From assembly GCF_035573695.1 (NCBI RefSeq), contig NZ_CP121694.1:2456501-2520500 (forward strand): a stretch of DNA of 64,000 bases. The letters are read 5' to 3'. Origin of the DNA: Metallumcola ferriviriculae (GTDB lineage: Bacteria; Bacillota; JADQBR01). Each line of letters starts with the position of its first letter. Positions within the stretch are counted from its first letter, which is position 1. The notes under the pieces are model-generated. The model had not been told where the DNA came from. It did no database searches and saw nothing but the letters and a program-made list of their open reading frames with translations. Shown piece by piece: positions 1 to 8,879 of this stretch. The position numbers and the translations under genes were made by a program.

Positions 1-691
1 AACCCCATGCCTCTCCTTTGGAAAATGCCAGCAGCAGGGTAAATAGCCCTACCGATGAAGTTAGGAAACCGATAAAGTCAAAGGGTTGAGGATCCGGTGA
101 ATCAAATTCGGGTAAGACGATTAAACAAAGGAAGAAACCTAAAATACCGATAGGAACATTAATATAGAAAATCAATCGCCAGTTAAGGTATTCCACCAGA
201 TAACCGCCCAATGTAGGCCCAAGAGCAGGTGCCACCAACAGCGCCATCCCCCAGAAGCCCATAGCGGTGCCCAGGCGGTTTTTCGGTACAATACGAAAGA
301 TAATGGACATAGTGGTGGGCATAATCATGCCCCCGCCCAAAGCTTGAATTACCCGGGCCGCTATCATCACATTTAAATTCCAGGCTAAGCCGCACAGTAT
401 CGACCCTATGGTAAAAGTAACCAGTGAAAGAATATAAAGCTTTTTGTAGCCCCATTTATCTCCCAACCAGCCGCTGGTAGGCACCACCACCCCTAGGGTG
501 AGCATATAAATAGTTACCACCCATTGAACCTCTTCGGTGCTAACTTCAAAAACGTGCATCAGCGTCGGGATAGCAATATTGATAATACTTGAATCAAGAA
601 TTGCCATAAAAGCACCTACTATAATAACGAGCATGGAAATTACCCAATGCTGCTCCACATTATTAGTTAAAGTTCTTGCCTGCGCTGTCAT
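1..691 (-). CDS. DHA2-family MFS multidrug exporter (EmrB/QacA type), partial
   Basis: This is the N-terminal 230 residues of a proton-driven inner-membrane drug exporter; the rest lies left of the window. The ATG at 691 follows the ribosome site GAAGAAGG. The start MTAQARTLTN leads into the first helix with the family motif LDSSIINIAIPT (residues 32-43). The loop motif GWLGDKWGYKK is at residues 74-84, and the motif-C region APALGPTLGGYL is at 154-165. The family normally has 14 helices and about 500 residues. It is the last gene of a MarR-adaptor-exporter operon, an order like B. subtilis yhbI-yhbJ-yhcA. The exported compound cannot be told from sequence. Confidence 0.9.
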   Translation of the reverse strand, partial: MTAQARTLTNNVEQHWVISMLVIIVGAFMAILDSSIINIAIPTLMHVFEVSTEEVQWVVTIYMLTLGVVVPTSGWLGDKWGYKKLYILSLVTFTIGSILCGLAWNLNVMIAARVIQALGGGMIMPTTMSIIFRIVPKNRLGTAMGFWGMALLVAPALGPTLGGYLVEYLNWRLIFYINVPIGILGFFLCLIVLPEFDSPDPQPFDFIGFLTSSVGLFTLLLAFSKGEAWG

Positions 692-728
692 AATTCACCT
701 TCTTCCGTTAGTAAACCTCGGCTCCAAA

Positions 729-1424
729 TTAGAGATGCACCTTCACTTTGGCATTCATGCCCGGAAGCACGCTCACGCCAGAATCGTCCGGCAAATTTAT
801 CCGTACAGGAATGACCCGAGTAACCTTGGTGAAGCTGCCGCCGCTGTTAGTATCCGGAAGCAAAGAAAATATAGAAGTAGCAGCAAGGCCAATGGACTGT
901 ACCTCCCCGTTCAAAACTACTCCGTCAGCTGCATCGAAGGTAACTTCTACCAGCTGACCCTTCGCTACTTCATTAATAAAAGTTTCCTTAATATTCGCTT
1001 CCACATAAAGATCATTCATATCCGTAAGCACCGCCAGCACCTGACCCGGTGCCACCGGTTTACCGACAGTGGCATCAGTCTTAATTACCGTGCCATCGGC
1101 CGGAGCCCGAAGGAGTTGAGTAACACTACTCCCCCCAGCGGTTACTTCGATACTGCCAATCACCTGGTTTTCCGTCACCTTTGAGCCGGTCTGCACCAGC
1201 CACTCATTAATCACGCCGGACCCGCCGGGAGCAATGTTTATCAATTCGCCGGTTACGTTGGCATTTTCCGTAACAATATAATGGCTGTTTTGGTAACTGT
1301 AATACCAAGCGATCCCTGCACCTCCCACTACTGCCAGCGCCAGGATAATACCGATAACCATCATCCTTTTGCCATTTCCCTTGCCCTTAATTTCCTGCGT
1401 CTTTTCCATCACTGTCTCAGCCAT
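729..1424 (-). CDS. HlyD/EmrA-family membrane fusion protein
   Basis: This is the periplasmic-adaptor-type partner of the adjacent exporter. A single membrane anchor (about residues 21-43, MMVIGIILALAVVGG) is followed by two biotinyl-lipoyl-like half domains (GGSGVINEWLVQTGSKV and LLRAPADGTVIKTDATVG) and a beta-barrel domain ending ...VLPGMNAKVKVHL. At 231 residues it is short and lacks the long coiled-coil hairpin of proteobacterial EmrA, as expected without an outer membrane. I chose the ATG at 1424 because AGAGGTGAG lies 6-8 nt upstream. A GTG at 1433 would leave no room for a ribosome site. The MarR stop is only 5 nt away, so the two are co-transcribed. Confidence 0.88.
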   Translation of the reverse strand: MAETVMEKTQEIKGKGNGKRMMVIGIILALAVVGGAGIAWYYSYQNSHYIVTENANVTGELINIAPGGSGVINEWLVQTGSKVTENQVIGSIEVTAGGSSVTQLLRAPADGTVIKTDATVGKPVAPGQVLAVLTDMNDLYVEANIKETFINEVAKGQLVEVTFDAADGVVLNGEVQSIGLAATSIFSLLPDTNSGGSFTKVTRVIPVRINLPDDSGVSVLPGMNAKVKVHL

Positions 1425-1429
1425 TGCTC

Positions 1430-1873
1430 TCACCTCTTGGGTTGAAGTTTTTGCGTAATAAATTCGAGATTTGCTGTTATTTCCTTTAATTTATCCGGTG
1501 ATATATCACCAAACACCAAGCTCAGTTCCCGAGCTAAAACCGTTTCAAATTCCTTTTTGACTTCGGCTGCTCCATCTTCCAACTGTACCAGTACGGCTCT
1601 CCGGTCATCAACGTGCCGCACCCTGCGAACCACGCCCTTAGCTTCCAGCCGATCTAAAATGCTGGTCATAGTGCTAGGGGGGATGCCCAACTTATCGCTG
1701 ATGTAGCTGGCCCTTGGCGATCCTTCTTCCTTCACCAATCGCACTACCATCATTTCCGTAACCGTAAGACTACCTTGTTGTTCCAGCCGAGGCTGTACCA
1801 AGCAGTGTAACCCCCGGTGAGCACGGCTAATCAACCTTGCCATTTGCAACAATTGCTCCTGATTAGTAGCCAA
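1430..1873 (-). CDS. MarR-family transcriptional repressor
   Basis: This is a 147-residue winged-helix regulator heading the exporter operon. The core SLTVTEMMVVRLVKEEG, helix-turn-helix RASYISDKLGIPPSTMTSILD and wing VVRRVRHVDDRRAVLVQL are all present. The TTG at 1873 is preferred because AGGAGGG precedes it by 6-7 nt. The frame stays open to 2008, but that extension runs across the promoter and operator and has no protein-like character. A perfect palindrome just upstream suggests autorepression that also controls the adaptor and exporter; the inducing ligand is unknown. Confidence 0.9.
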   Translation of the reverse strand: MATNQEQLLQMARLISRAHRGLHCLVQPRLEQQGSLTVTEMMVVRLVKEEGSPRASYISDKLGIPPSTMTSILDRLEAKGVVRRVRHVDDRRAVLVQLEDGAAEVKKEFETVLARELSLVFGDISPDKLKEITANLEFITQKLQPKR

Positions 1874-1900
1874 AAACGTCCCTCCTAAAGTTCCATCTCG

Positions 1901-1922
1901 AATATTTCCATATCGAAATATT
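1901..1922. promoter_or_regulatory. Probable MarR operator palindrome
   Basis: A perfect inverted repeat, AATATTTC, 6-nt spacer, GAAATATT, sits between the -10 box and the TTG start of the MarR gene. Its size and place fit a MarR dimer site acting by autorepression. The binding is inferred. Confidence 0.7.
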
Positions 1923-1931
1923 ACTTTATCT

Positions 1932-1960
1932 ATATTACCACTTGGTGTTCCTTGCGTCAA
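1932..1960 (-). promoter_or_regulatory. Sigma-A promoter of the MarR-EmrAB operon
   Basis: On the minus strand TTGACG (1955-1960) and TAATAT (1932-1937) are separated by 17 nt. The palindromic operator lies immediately downstream, over the expected transcription start. Confidence 0.75.
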
Positions 1961-2015
1961 CGAACAAAAAATAAGCAAAAATAAACACCTGCAGTGTGCC
2001 ATACACACCCAGATG

Positions 2016-3638
2016 TTAACTTATTGCATTTTTAAGTCCTATATCATTTATTTGCGACATTTCCAGCAAACTCTCTACTCTTATAAAAGCCTCCACGACC
2101 CCGGGGTCGAATTGGCTGCCGGCGTTGTGCCTAATTTCTGCCACAGCTTCGCGCCGGTCTTTCCGCCTCCGGTAAGCACGGTCTGAGGTCATGGCCTCGT
2201 AAGCATCAGCTACCGCAATGATACGGCCTGCCAAAGTTATATTTGCCCCGGCGATACCTGCGGGATAGCCCGTTCCGTCGAATTTTTCATGATGCTGTCC
2301 CACCCAAACCGCTTCCTCTTCAAGGCCGCTTACCCTCTTAATCAGTTCCTCACCCACAACCGGATGGGCCTTAATTAAGTTAAATTCTTCATCGTCTAGT
2401 TTGCCCGGCTTGTTGAGTACTGCATCGGCTATACCTACTTTACCGACATCATGCAATAGACTTGCTGTTTCGAGCTTCACCAATGCCTCTTTTTCAAACC
2501 CCAGTGCTTCACCTATCATCACCGCAATATTAGCCACCCGCTGAGAATGCTGATGGGTATAACGGTCTTTTAAATCTACCATTTTAGCAGCCATATGAAC
2601 AATTTCATCATTTTTTATCTCTAGCTTTGAAATATTATCAAGATTCTTCAGATAAACTGCCAATGCATGCCGTAATATCGCCAGCATCTCCATCTCTTCA
2701 GTACCAAAAGCATGGTGATGGTTACAATTGGCCACTACTATTAGGCCGTATATTTCGTCCCCATGAAGAATGGGGGAATACATGCAGCTTTTAAAATCTC
2801 CAATAAATTCCCTTAGGATAGGAATTTTCTCCGATACGACATACCATTTGTTAAAAAGGGGATTATCTCTGGTACTGCTGAGGCTTTCAACCCTGTCTGA
2901 AAGAAGCGCTTGATGCTGCAGAATAACCTCTCGACTAATGGCAAAACGCTTGGATACTGTCCTTTTAGTTTGGTCCTTTAAGTAGACAGCATAATCACCA
3001 TCTTGACCAGGCAGCGCAAAGACAACTTTCTCCGCATGGCCGATATACTTTAGATAGGAATCCATCAGCATCGATACCTCTTCTACATCTTTAAGGCCTG
3101 ACATAGCCGAAGCCAATCTGCTTAAAGACTCCATGGCTTTACGGTTTTTCCTCAGTCTGCCCGCTTGTATTTCCGGCATCAATTCCATTGACCTTTCCTG
3201 CTGGACTTTTGCCCTATGCCGGGCAATAAAGCCCACCAATATCGCGGTAGCGAAAGTGATACCAATCTGAAGCAGCGCCTTTAACAAATGTGGTCCGATA
3301 TACGATGCATAATAAAAACCTGCCGCAGCCAGCAACCCCGCTATAACCGTCTGAATCCGGCCATAAAAGTAACCCATTAAAATAAATTCCACTATGTAAA
3401 GAGGATGAAAGACGCTGCCTACCCCCCCGCTAACTTTGACTAAGGCGGAGATAAGAAAGATATCCGCGAACATCGCCGGATAGGGTTCAAAATTTATTAT
3501 AAACTTATTATCATAAGATTTCAGTGTTACGATAAGCATAAATGCAAAAAAACCCAACATCACGCTGGTGATAAGAATCATCCTAGCCCGAGGTTCAAGG
3601 AAAAATGATGCAATCAATGCTATGGAAAGTAAAATCAT
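2016..3638 (-). CDS. Membrane-anchored GAF/HD-GYP domain protein (putative c-di-GMP phosphodiesterase)
   Basis: The N-terminal part has about five membrane helices. A GAF-like sensor (SCMYSPILHGDEIYGLIVVAN) and a C-terminal HD-GYP domain follow. The metal and catalytic motifs are intact: HSQRVA, LLHDVGK, HPVVGEE and HHEKFDGTGYP. The family hydrolyses cyclic di-GMP at the inner face of the membrane. The ATG at 3638 has no ribosome site. A near-perfect GGGGGGAG (3691-3698) lies 7 nt before an in-frame ATC codon at 3683, and the frame between encodes KKLSRVHKWLQTYR. The real start may therefore be 3683, by AUC initiation or a mutated ATG. It is monocistronic with its own promoter. Confidence 0.88.
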   Translation of the reverse strand: MILLSIALIASFFLEPRARMILITSVMLGFFAFMLIVTLKSYDNKFIINFEPYPAMFADIFLISALVKVSGGVGSVFHPLYIVEFILMGYFYGRIQTVIAGLLAAAGFYYASYIGPHLLKALLQIGITFATAILVGFIARHRAKVQQERSMELMPEIQAGRLRKNRKAMESLSRLASAMSGLKDVEEVSMLMDSYLKYIGHAEKVVFALPGQDGDYAVYLKDQTKRTVSKRFAISREVILQHQALLSDRVESLSSTRDNPLFNKWYVVSEKIPILREFIGDFKSCMYSPILHGDEIYGLIVVANCNHHHAFGTEEMEMLAILRHALAVYLKNLDNISKLEIKNDEIVHMAAKMVDLKDRYTHQHSQRVANIAVMIGEALGFEKEALVKLETASLLHDVGKVGIADAVLNKPGKLDDEEFNLIKAHPVVGEELIKRVSGLEEEAVWVGQHHEKFDGTGYPAGIAGANITLAGRIIAVADAYEAMTSDRAYRRRKDRREAVAEIRHNAGSQFDPGVVEAFIRVESLLEMSQINDIGLKNAIS

Positions 3639-3721
3639 ACGATAGGTCTGCAGCCACTTGTGAACCCGACTAAGCTTTTTGATATAATCACTCCCCCCGA
3701 CAACAATTCGCGTACAGGGAA

Positions 3722-3750
3722 ATTATATCGCAGTTATACTGTACTCACAA
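3722..3750 (-). promoter_or_regulatory. Sigma-A promoter of the HD-GYP gene
   Basis: Minus-strand TTGTGA (3745-3750), 17-nt spacer and TATAAT (3722-3727). The predicted transcript starts about 3715, just ahead of the GGGGGGAG ribosome site at 3691-3698. Confidence 0.7.
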
Positions 3751-3779
3751 GGGCCCTTAGTCATAACTAACTTTTTAAG

Positions 3780-4169
3780 CTAATCAGCCAAACGGATCAT
3801 GGTGTAGTTAGTGACCACCACCCCATACGATATGAAGGCCACCAATGTAGAAATTACACTTAATGTTCCCTCATCCATCACCGGTGCTATCAAGGTTGAA
3901 GCACTGGCGATGGGCAGCACGACCACCCAAAGTGCCAGCCCGTACATGATACCAACGGACCACGGCCCCCACTGCTGCAGCCATTCAAAAAACTGAACCA
4001 AATAATACATTAGATATCCCAGCATCTGTCCGAATAACAGCACCAAAATCAGCCTTCCCGGCGTCATGGCCACTTCCAGCCGAGAAAAACCGGCAATCTC
4101 AGTCAAGGTAATAACCGCTAATGCTGTCAGTGTAGCAAAGAAATAGCCCACATGAATACTGCGGTTCAA
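3780..4169 (-). CDS. Small four-helix membrane protein of unknown function
   Basis: This 129-residue protein is almost entirely hydrophobic, with four predicted helices around residues 8-28, 38-62, 70-92 and 102-124. I do not recognise the family. There are no charged catalytic motifs, cysteines or histidine clusters. The start is a TTG at 4169 preceded by GGGGGATGATATGA. It sits alone between the promoter of the HD-GYP gene and the MFS gene, and only 56 nt separate it from the MFS stop codon, so it may be co-transcribed with that gene. Confidence 0.65.
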   Translation of the reverse strand: MNRSIHVGYFFATLTALAVITLTEIAGFSRLEVAMTPGRLILVLLFGQMLGYLMYYLVQFFEWLQQWGPWSVGIMYGLALWVVVLPIASASTLIAPVMDEGTLSVISTLVAFISYGVVVTNYTMIRLAD

Positions 4170-4225
4170 TCATATCATCCCCCGTCGGTTTGATGAAACT
4201 GTACCGCTAGTGTTTCCAGATTTAT

Positions 4226-5428
4226 TTAATTTAATGACCGAAGTGATTGTTTAACTGTGGACTGTTTCAAATTTCTCAATAATAACAGAGCGGCTATCAT
4301 TATCGCTGCGCCTGTGACGGCAAAAGATAGACCCATCCCTATCCAGTCCGCAGCAACACCGAAAATAAAGGAGCCAATACCAAAAAAACAGTCGATGGTA
4401 CTTTCCTGTACCGCCAGCACCGTGCCCCGCATTCTTTTGTCCGCCAGATCCACCAACCAGGCAATAGAGGTCAGAAGGGCACCGCCAAAGCCAAATCCTG
4501 CGAGGATACTGCTGACTATCAGTATCATTGCGGACAACGGGAGAAAAAAGAGTATCGCCGTACCAAGGCCCATTAATACCAGCTCCGGCAGCAGCACAGC
4601 AGCCCTGCCAAAGCGGTCGGAAAGAAAACCCACGGCCAGGTTAGCCGCGATTGCGGCCACGCCAAAGTAGGTAAAATAAAAGCCTGGATTGACTACCTGG
4701 GTCACCCGAGAAATATAAAGAGAAGTGAAGGTAAGCAGCACACCATAACTAATCGAAATTAAAGCGATACTGAAAAAAGCGGGGCGCAGGTTAATATTGG
4801 TAAGAACGGCTTTGAAGGAGGTCAAAGAACCGGAATGTTCCCACTTATCCACCGGCGGCGTCTTGATCACTGTCATCAAGATGACCGCCACGGCACCAGC
4901 TGCAAAAGCTACTTTAAACCATAAATCATAGCCGCTGTGATTAATTATTGCCATAGCAAGCGGCGGGCCACTTAATAGGGCCAAGGTGTTTACCAGCCGA
5001 TAGGCACCGATATAGCGCCCCATTTTTTCAGCCGGTGCCATATCCGCCACAAAGGAACTACCGCTGGATAAAAAAGCAGCCAAGCCGATGGCCTGATAAA
5101 TCCTGGCTAGTCCCAGCATCCATAAATTATCACTGATTAGGAAGAAAAACGGAGCAGTACCAAAGGCAATGGCACCGACCAATAAAGGTGCTTTTCTTCC
5201 CAGTCTGTCAGTCATCGGGCCAAAGTAAAAACGCATAACGATGGCCGCTAAGTAGAAAAGCACTGATTGAATCCCCGCAGTCATTTCCGAGCCGCCTAAA
5301 AACAATGTATACATGGGTAAGATAGTTATAGCCGTATAGAAGTTAAGAAACACCACATAGGCTACGCCAAAAAAAGCCAACAAATGTATCGAATTACCTG
5401 AAACCTTATTCTTTGTAACCTCTAACAT
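4226..5428 (-). CDS. MFS transporter, 12-helix
   Basis: This is a 400-residue major facilitator. Loop 2-3 carries the signature MTDRLGRKAPLLVGA, repeated in the second half as LSDRFGRAAVLLPEL. Twelve hydrophobic segments are evident. The closest recognisable group is the drug or sugar-efflux MFS clade; the substrate is unknown. The ATG at 5428 is preferred because GGAG lies 8 nt upstream. An in-frame GTG at 5437 overlaps the ribosome site. A strongly structured untranslated leader precedes the gene, so expression may be controlled at the RNA level. Confidence 0.85.
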   Translation of the reverse strand: MLEVTKNKVSGNSIHLLAFFGVAYVVFLNFYTAITILPMYTLFLGGSEMTAGIQSVLFYLAAIVMRFYFGPMTDRLGRKAPLLVGAIAFGTAPFFFLISDNLWMLGLARIYQAIGLAAFLSSGSSFVADMAPAEKMGRYIGAYRLVNTLALLSGPPLAMAIINHSGYDLWFKVAFAAGAVAVILMTVIKTPPVDKWEHSGSLTSFKAVLTNINLRPAFFSIALISISYGVLLTFTSLYISRVTQVVNPGFYFTYFGVAAIAANLAVGFLSDRFGRAAVLLPELVLMGLGTAILFFLPLSAMILIVSSILAGFGFGGALLTSIAWLVDLADKRMRGTVLAVQESTIDCFFGIGSFIFGVAADWIGMGLSFAVTGAAIMIAALLLLRNLKQSTVKQSLRSLN

Positions 5429-5437
5429 GGCTATCAC

Positions 5438-5590
5438 TCCAAACCATCATAAATAATAACTTGGCCCACGCCGAGTTATCTCTGTCCCCTGGGGCTGCCA
5501 CCCCTTCGGTGTCACTACGGAACTACCGACCCCGTAACGGTAAGGGATAATCTGCAGTAAAAGCTGCATCCTTAAGCAGCATAGCAATAC
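5438..5590 (-). other. Structured leader upstream of the MFS gene (possible cis-regulatory RNA)
   Basis: This segment is GC-rich and highly self-complementary, unlike neighbouring spacers. Complementary pairs are GGGG/CCCC at 5491-5494 and 5501-5504, TCGGT/ACCGA at 5506-5510 and 5525-5529, TTATC/GATAA at 5476-5480 and 5546-5550 enclosing both, and GCTGC/GCAGC at 5563-5567 and 5576-5580. The enclosed pair plus closing stem would form a three-way junction in the transcript leading into the MFS start. I could not match it to a riboswitch class I know. Confidence 0.4.
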
Positions 5591-5632
5591 CAAAATTCGA
5601 AAACAGAGGCAACCCAATAGGTGTTACCTCTG
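5591..5632 (-). terminator. Intrinsic terminator of the TRAP transporter operon
   Basis: Ten-base stem CAGAGGCAAC/GTTACCTCTG (5604-5613 with 5623-5632, one G-T pair). On the minus strand it is followed by TTTTCGAATTTTG. Confidence 0.75.
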
Positions 5633-5714
5633 CTTGATATCTTATTAAGAATATCTTATTTTAATTGTGTATTATACTCAATCTGCCAACAATTTACCAC
5701 TTCCCGATCAATCT

Positions 5715-6989
5715 TTATAACATACTGTTTGGCAGGAAGAGGGCAATTTGCGGGAAGAGCACTAACAAAACGTTTACAAAAAGAAGAATTAGAATAAACG
5801 GCAGCGCATGCCCAATTACCTCTAGATAGGGCCGTCGAAACACCAGTTGGGCGGTAAAAATATCACAACCAAATGGTGGCGTCGCCGAACCGATCGCTGC
5901 CTGAAGTGTGACAATGGTTCCCAATAAAACCGGATTGATTCCGGTGTGCAGTACGTATGGAGCAAAAACGGGGCTTAAAACATAAATTGCTACGATCGGA
6001 TCTACAAACATACAGGCAATAAAGTAGGCAATTGCAACCAAAACTATAACGCGTAATTGCGATGGGTCTGCTCCTATTATCCCCGGCAGTACCTCTTGAG
6101 GCAGCCTCAAAAAGCTAATCAACCAGGAAAATACTTGGCCTGCACCCACTAAAATAAAAACCACCCCGGTAATAAGTCCAGTTGCCAAAAATGCGTTGAC
6201 GAGAGTTTCTTTAGTAAGGCTGCGGTACATCACACCTTCAAGAAATATGGCATAAGCTACTCCCATTGCCGCCGCTTCAGTTGGGGTAAAAAATCCACCA
6301 TAAATACCGCCGACAATAATAGCGGGAAATCCAAGCACTAAAGCACCATCTTTAATCGCATCTTTACGCTCACTCCAGCTGGCTTTTTCAGCGTTTCCTA
6401 TCCCCTTTATCTTGGAGTAAGCATAGCAGTATAATGAGAATAAGAAGGCGATTAACAAGCCGGGGCCAATACCGGCAAGGAACAGCTTGCCAATTGAGGT
6501 TCCGGTCACTACTCCATAGACAATAAAGCCAATGCTGGGCGGGATCAGAAAGGCTATATCACTGGAATTAATAATCAGTCCCAGCGTAAATGAACTCGGA
6601 TACCCAGCCTTAAGCAGCATCGGCCGCATAGCCCCGCCAATTGCAGACACCGTAGCCTGAGTCGACCCGGAGACAGCGCCAAAAAGAGTGCAGCTTAAGT
6701 TCGTTGTAATTGGCAGACCACCGGGTATATGGCCTACAAATGACCTGATCATTCGAATAAGCTTTTGCGAGGACTTTCCGGAGGTGATGATTTCTGCCGC
6801 TAAGATAAACATAGGTACTGCCACCAAAGCCGGCGGACTTACCCCCGATATAATCTGCTGAACAACCACGTTCATATTGAAACCGGGCAAATAAATAAAG
6901 AAATATAATAATGTTGATCCCAACAAAGTTACCATAAATGGAAAACCCAGCAGTAACAGAATGATCATAGTTAAGAATACTAGTAGCAT
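5715..6989 (-). CDS. dctM: TRAP transporter large permease (DctM/UehC-like)
   Basis: This is the 12-helix membrane subunit that moves the solute in a sodium-dependent tripartite TRAP transporter. Typical DctM sequences are ALVAVPMFILAAEIITSG, FGAVSGSTQATVSAIGG, LIINSSDIAFLIPPSIGFIVYG and GGIYGGFFTPTEAAAMG. At 424 residues the length is normal. The ATG at 6989 lies one base after the DctQ stop, with AAGGG upstream. The gene belongs to a cluster of ectoine-catabolism-like enzymes, so a compatible solute or amino-acid derivative is a plausible substrate. Its binding-protein gene is broken, so transport by this system is doubtful. Confidence 0.93.
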   Translation of the reverse strand: MLLVFLTMIILLLLGFPFMVTLLGSTLLYFFIYLPGFNMNVVVQQIISGVSPPALVAVPMFILAAEIITSGKSSQKLIRMIRSFVGHIPGGLPITTNLSCTLFGAVSGSTQATVSAIGGAMRPMLLKAGYPSSFTLGLIINSSDIAFLIPPSIGFIVYGVVTGTSIGKLFLAGIGPGLLIAFLFSLYCYAYSKIKGIGNAEKASWSERKDAIKDGALVLGFPAIIVGGIYGGFFTPTEAAAMGVAYAIFLEGVMYRSLTKETLVNAFLATGLITGVVFILVGAGQVFSWLISFLRLPQEVLPGIIGADPSQLRVIVLVAIAYFIACMFVDPIVAIYVLSPVFAPYVLHTGINPVLLGTIVTLQAAIGSATPPFGCDIFTAQLVFRRPYLEVIGHALPFILILLFVNVLLVLFPQIALFLPNSML

Positions 6990-6990
6990 A

Positions 6991-7566
6991 CTATACTTCA
7001 CCCTTTACATTTTCGATTTCATACTCGCTTTTTTGCTGGGGCGATAGCCAAACATCTTTTTCAACAATGTTTTTAATTATTGTTCGAATATATTGGATTC
7101 CTGCCAAGAAAAAACCGATAGGAAGAACTGCCCAAAAAGTCCAGTAAGGCAGCCGTAATGCCGGTGTGGTGTGAGACATTGTCATACTTTCCATTGTATA
7201 TCCAAAAGAATATTTAAACATTAAAAACATCAGCACCATGCTTACACCGGAAATAATAAAAATTAGTACTTTCTGCAAGCGAGGACCCATCGCGTCAAAA
7301 ATAGCGCCCATACGAATATGCCGCGCCCTGCGAACTGCGTAGCTCAAACCGGTGAAGGTTATTAATAACACTAAGAACTGGGAAACCTCTTCAACAAAAT
7401 ATATACTGGTAAAAAAAGTACGAGCAATGACATTAACGATCCATAATGTGGTTAGTGCAAAAACCCCCGCGCTCAACGTCCAGTATTCAAGCCACTCAAC
7501 AATATTCGCTATTTGCTTGAAAAAGGACCATACAGTTTTTAGCGCGCCGCCACTTTTCTTTTCCAC
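6991..7566 (-). CDS. dctQ: TRAP transporter small permease (DctQ-like)
   Basis: This is the four-helix small membrane subunit that couples the binding protein to DctM. It carries the family features VARTFFTSIYFVEEVSQFLVL and LSYAVRRARHIRMGAIFD. I chose the GTG at 7566 because AAAGGGGG is 7 nt upstream; a TTG at 7569 is also possible. The stop overlaps the region just before the DctM start, indicating translational coupling. The N-terminus is cytoplasmic and charged, as is usual. Confidence 0.88.
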   Translation of the reverse strand: MEKKSGGALKTVWSFFKQIANIVEWLEYWTLSAGVFALTTLWIVNVIARTFFTSIYFVEEVSQFLVLLITFTGLSYAVRRARHIRMGAIFDAMGPRLQKVLIFIISGVSMVLMFLMFKYSFGYTMESMTMSHTTPALRLPYWTFWAVLPIGFFLAGIQYIRTIIKNIVEKDVWLSPQQKSEYEIENVKGEV

Positions 7567-7652
7567 CAAGATACCCCCTTTCGGAAACCCCGGCGGCGGG
7601 ATATTTCCCGCCGCGAAGTATCCCTGCTTCCGTCTGTTTGTGCCTTGTTGTT

Positions 7653-8777
7653 TTACTCTATACCCAGGGCTTCTTTAGCGTCTTTGATATCTTTTTGCAG
7701 TACCTGAAGGATCTCTTCTGCACCGTCGCCGCCAACTTCTAGGAATTTAGGATAAACTGTTTCTGCCTTTTCTTCCCACCTGGCAACTTCCTCATCACTA
7801 AGTTTGATTACCTTGAGCTCAGGCTTTTCTTCCAGCATTTTTTCTAAATCTGATTGGTTGCGATCTTCAATCCACTCAGCAGCCGGAATAACGGCATCCG
7901 CCCACCATTGCTTCATCTCTTCTTGCTTTTCCTTGGAGAGGGAGTCAAAGAACTTCTGATTAACCGTGGGAATCCCCAGGAAAGGTTCAGCATAGGTCTG
8001 GGTTAAAGATTCTTGTACTTCAAAGAAATTCATACTCTTAATGGCAAAGAGCGGGTTAATTTGACCCTCAATAGTGCCCATCTGCAGCCCACTGTATACT
8101 TCGCCATAGGACATGGGTGTCGGCACCATACCATAGGCCTTATAGTCTTCAACCAAAAGCTTAGAACCCATAATCCGAGCTTTAAAACCGTTCATGTCTT
8201 CTAAGGTTTCGATAGGCTCATTCGAGGAGATCCACTGCCATCCTTCAAACATTACACTTAAAGGTACCAGGCCGTTTTTCCGGAAAGCTTTTTCCAGGAC
8301 GTCCATGAATTCACCGTTCTTAACAACCTAATCCAATACTTCCGGCGTATTCTCTTTGGGCCACATGTAGTGAAGCGCCAACACTTGAGCTTCGGGCACA
8401 AAGGAACTGATCCAAGCAAAATCGGAGAAGACATATTCCACTACACCAAGCTGAGCTAATTCATTAATGTCACGAGTATCGCCCAATGTTCCATAGGGAT
8501 AAACCTCAATATCCAAATTGCCTTCTGAGGTCTCACGCATATCATCGGCAAATTTTTCTGCCCACACCGTCATAAAGTCGCCTTCAATTTCTTCAGAAAC
8601 AAATTTCGCCTCAATTTTCTCCGCCGGTTCTGTGCTTTCCTTACCAGATTCTGTGCTTTCCTTAGCAGGCTCTTGCTTACCCGCTTCCTTGTCACCTTCT
8701 GTTCCTGAAGAACCACAGCCGATTGCCAAAAGCCCAACCAACAAAATCACCGTAATAAGCATTAATTTCTTTTTCAT
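7653..8777 (-). pseudogene. dctP: TRAP solute-binding protein (DctP family), interrupted by an in-frame TAG
   Basis: A lipoprotein signal (MKKKLMLITVILLVGLLAIGC, Cys about 21) starts at 8777 behind AAAGGAGG. The mature DctP fold follows as far as ...NTPEVLD, then TAG at 8328-8330, then VVKNGEFMDVLEKAFRKNG in the same frame up to the natural stop at 7653. Read through, the product is about 374 residues, the normal DctP length, and the flanking sequence aligns with no gap. A single base change such as AAG to TAG explains it. Unless the stop is suppressed, the binding protein and hence the transporter are inactive. A sequencing error is possible. Confidence 0.87.
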
Positions 8778-8879
8778 GGTAATATATGACCTCCTTTAGC
8801 ACTCTTATTTTCTCTCCTGTTACATCCCAGTGCCAAGCCTTATTTTCTTGCCGGACCCCACCTCCTTGCCGAATGTTAT

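Noticed and set aside
183-455. 90-residue minus-strand ORF
   Set aside because: It is an alternative frame inside the EmrB-type exporter gene, which reads continuously in another frame.
5438-5590. Named riboswitch (NiCo, ZTP, guanidine, cobalamin)
   Set aside because: Short look-alike strings such as GGCAGCC and GGGACAG are present, but not in the order or context those consensus structures require.
8328-8330. TAG in dctP as a pyrrolysine codon
   Set aside because: TRAP binding proteins are not known pyrrolysine proteins, the neighbouring gene is also broken, and no Pyl genes are in the window. A nonsense mutation is simpler.
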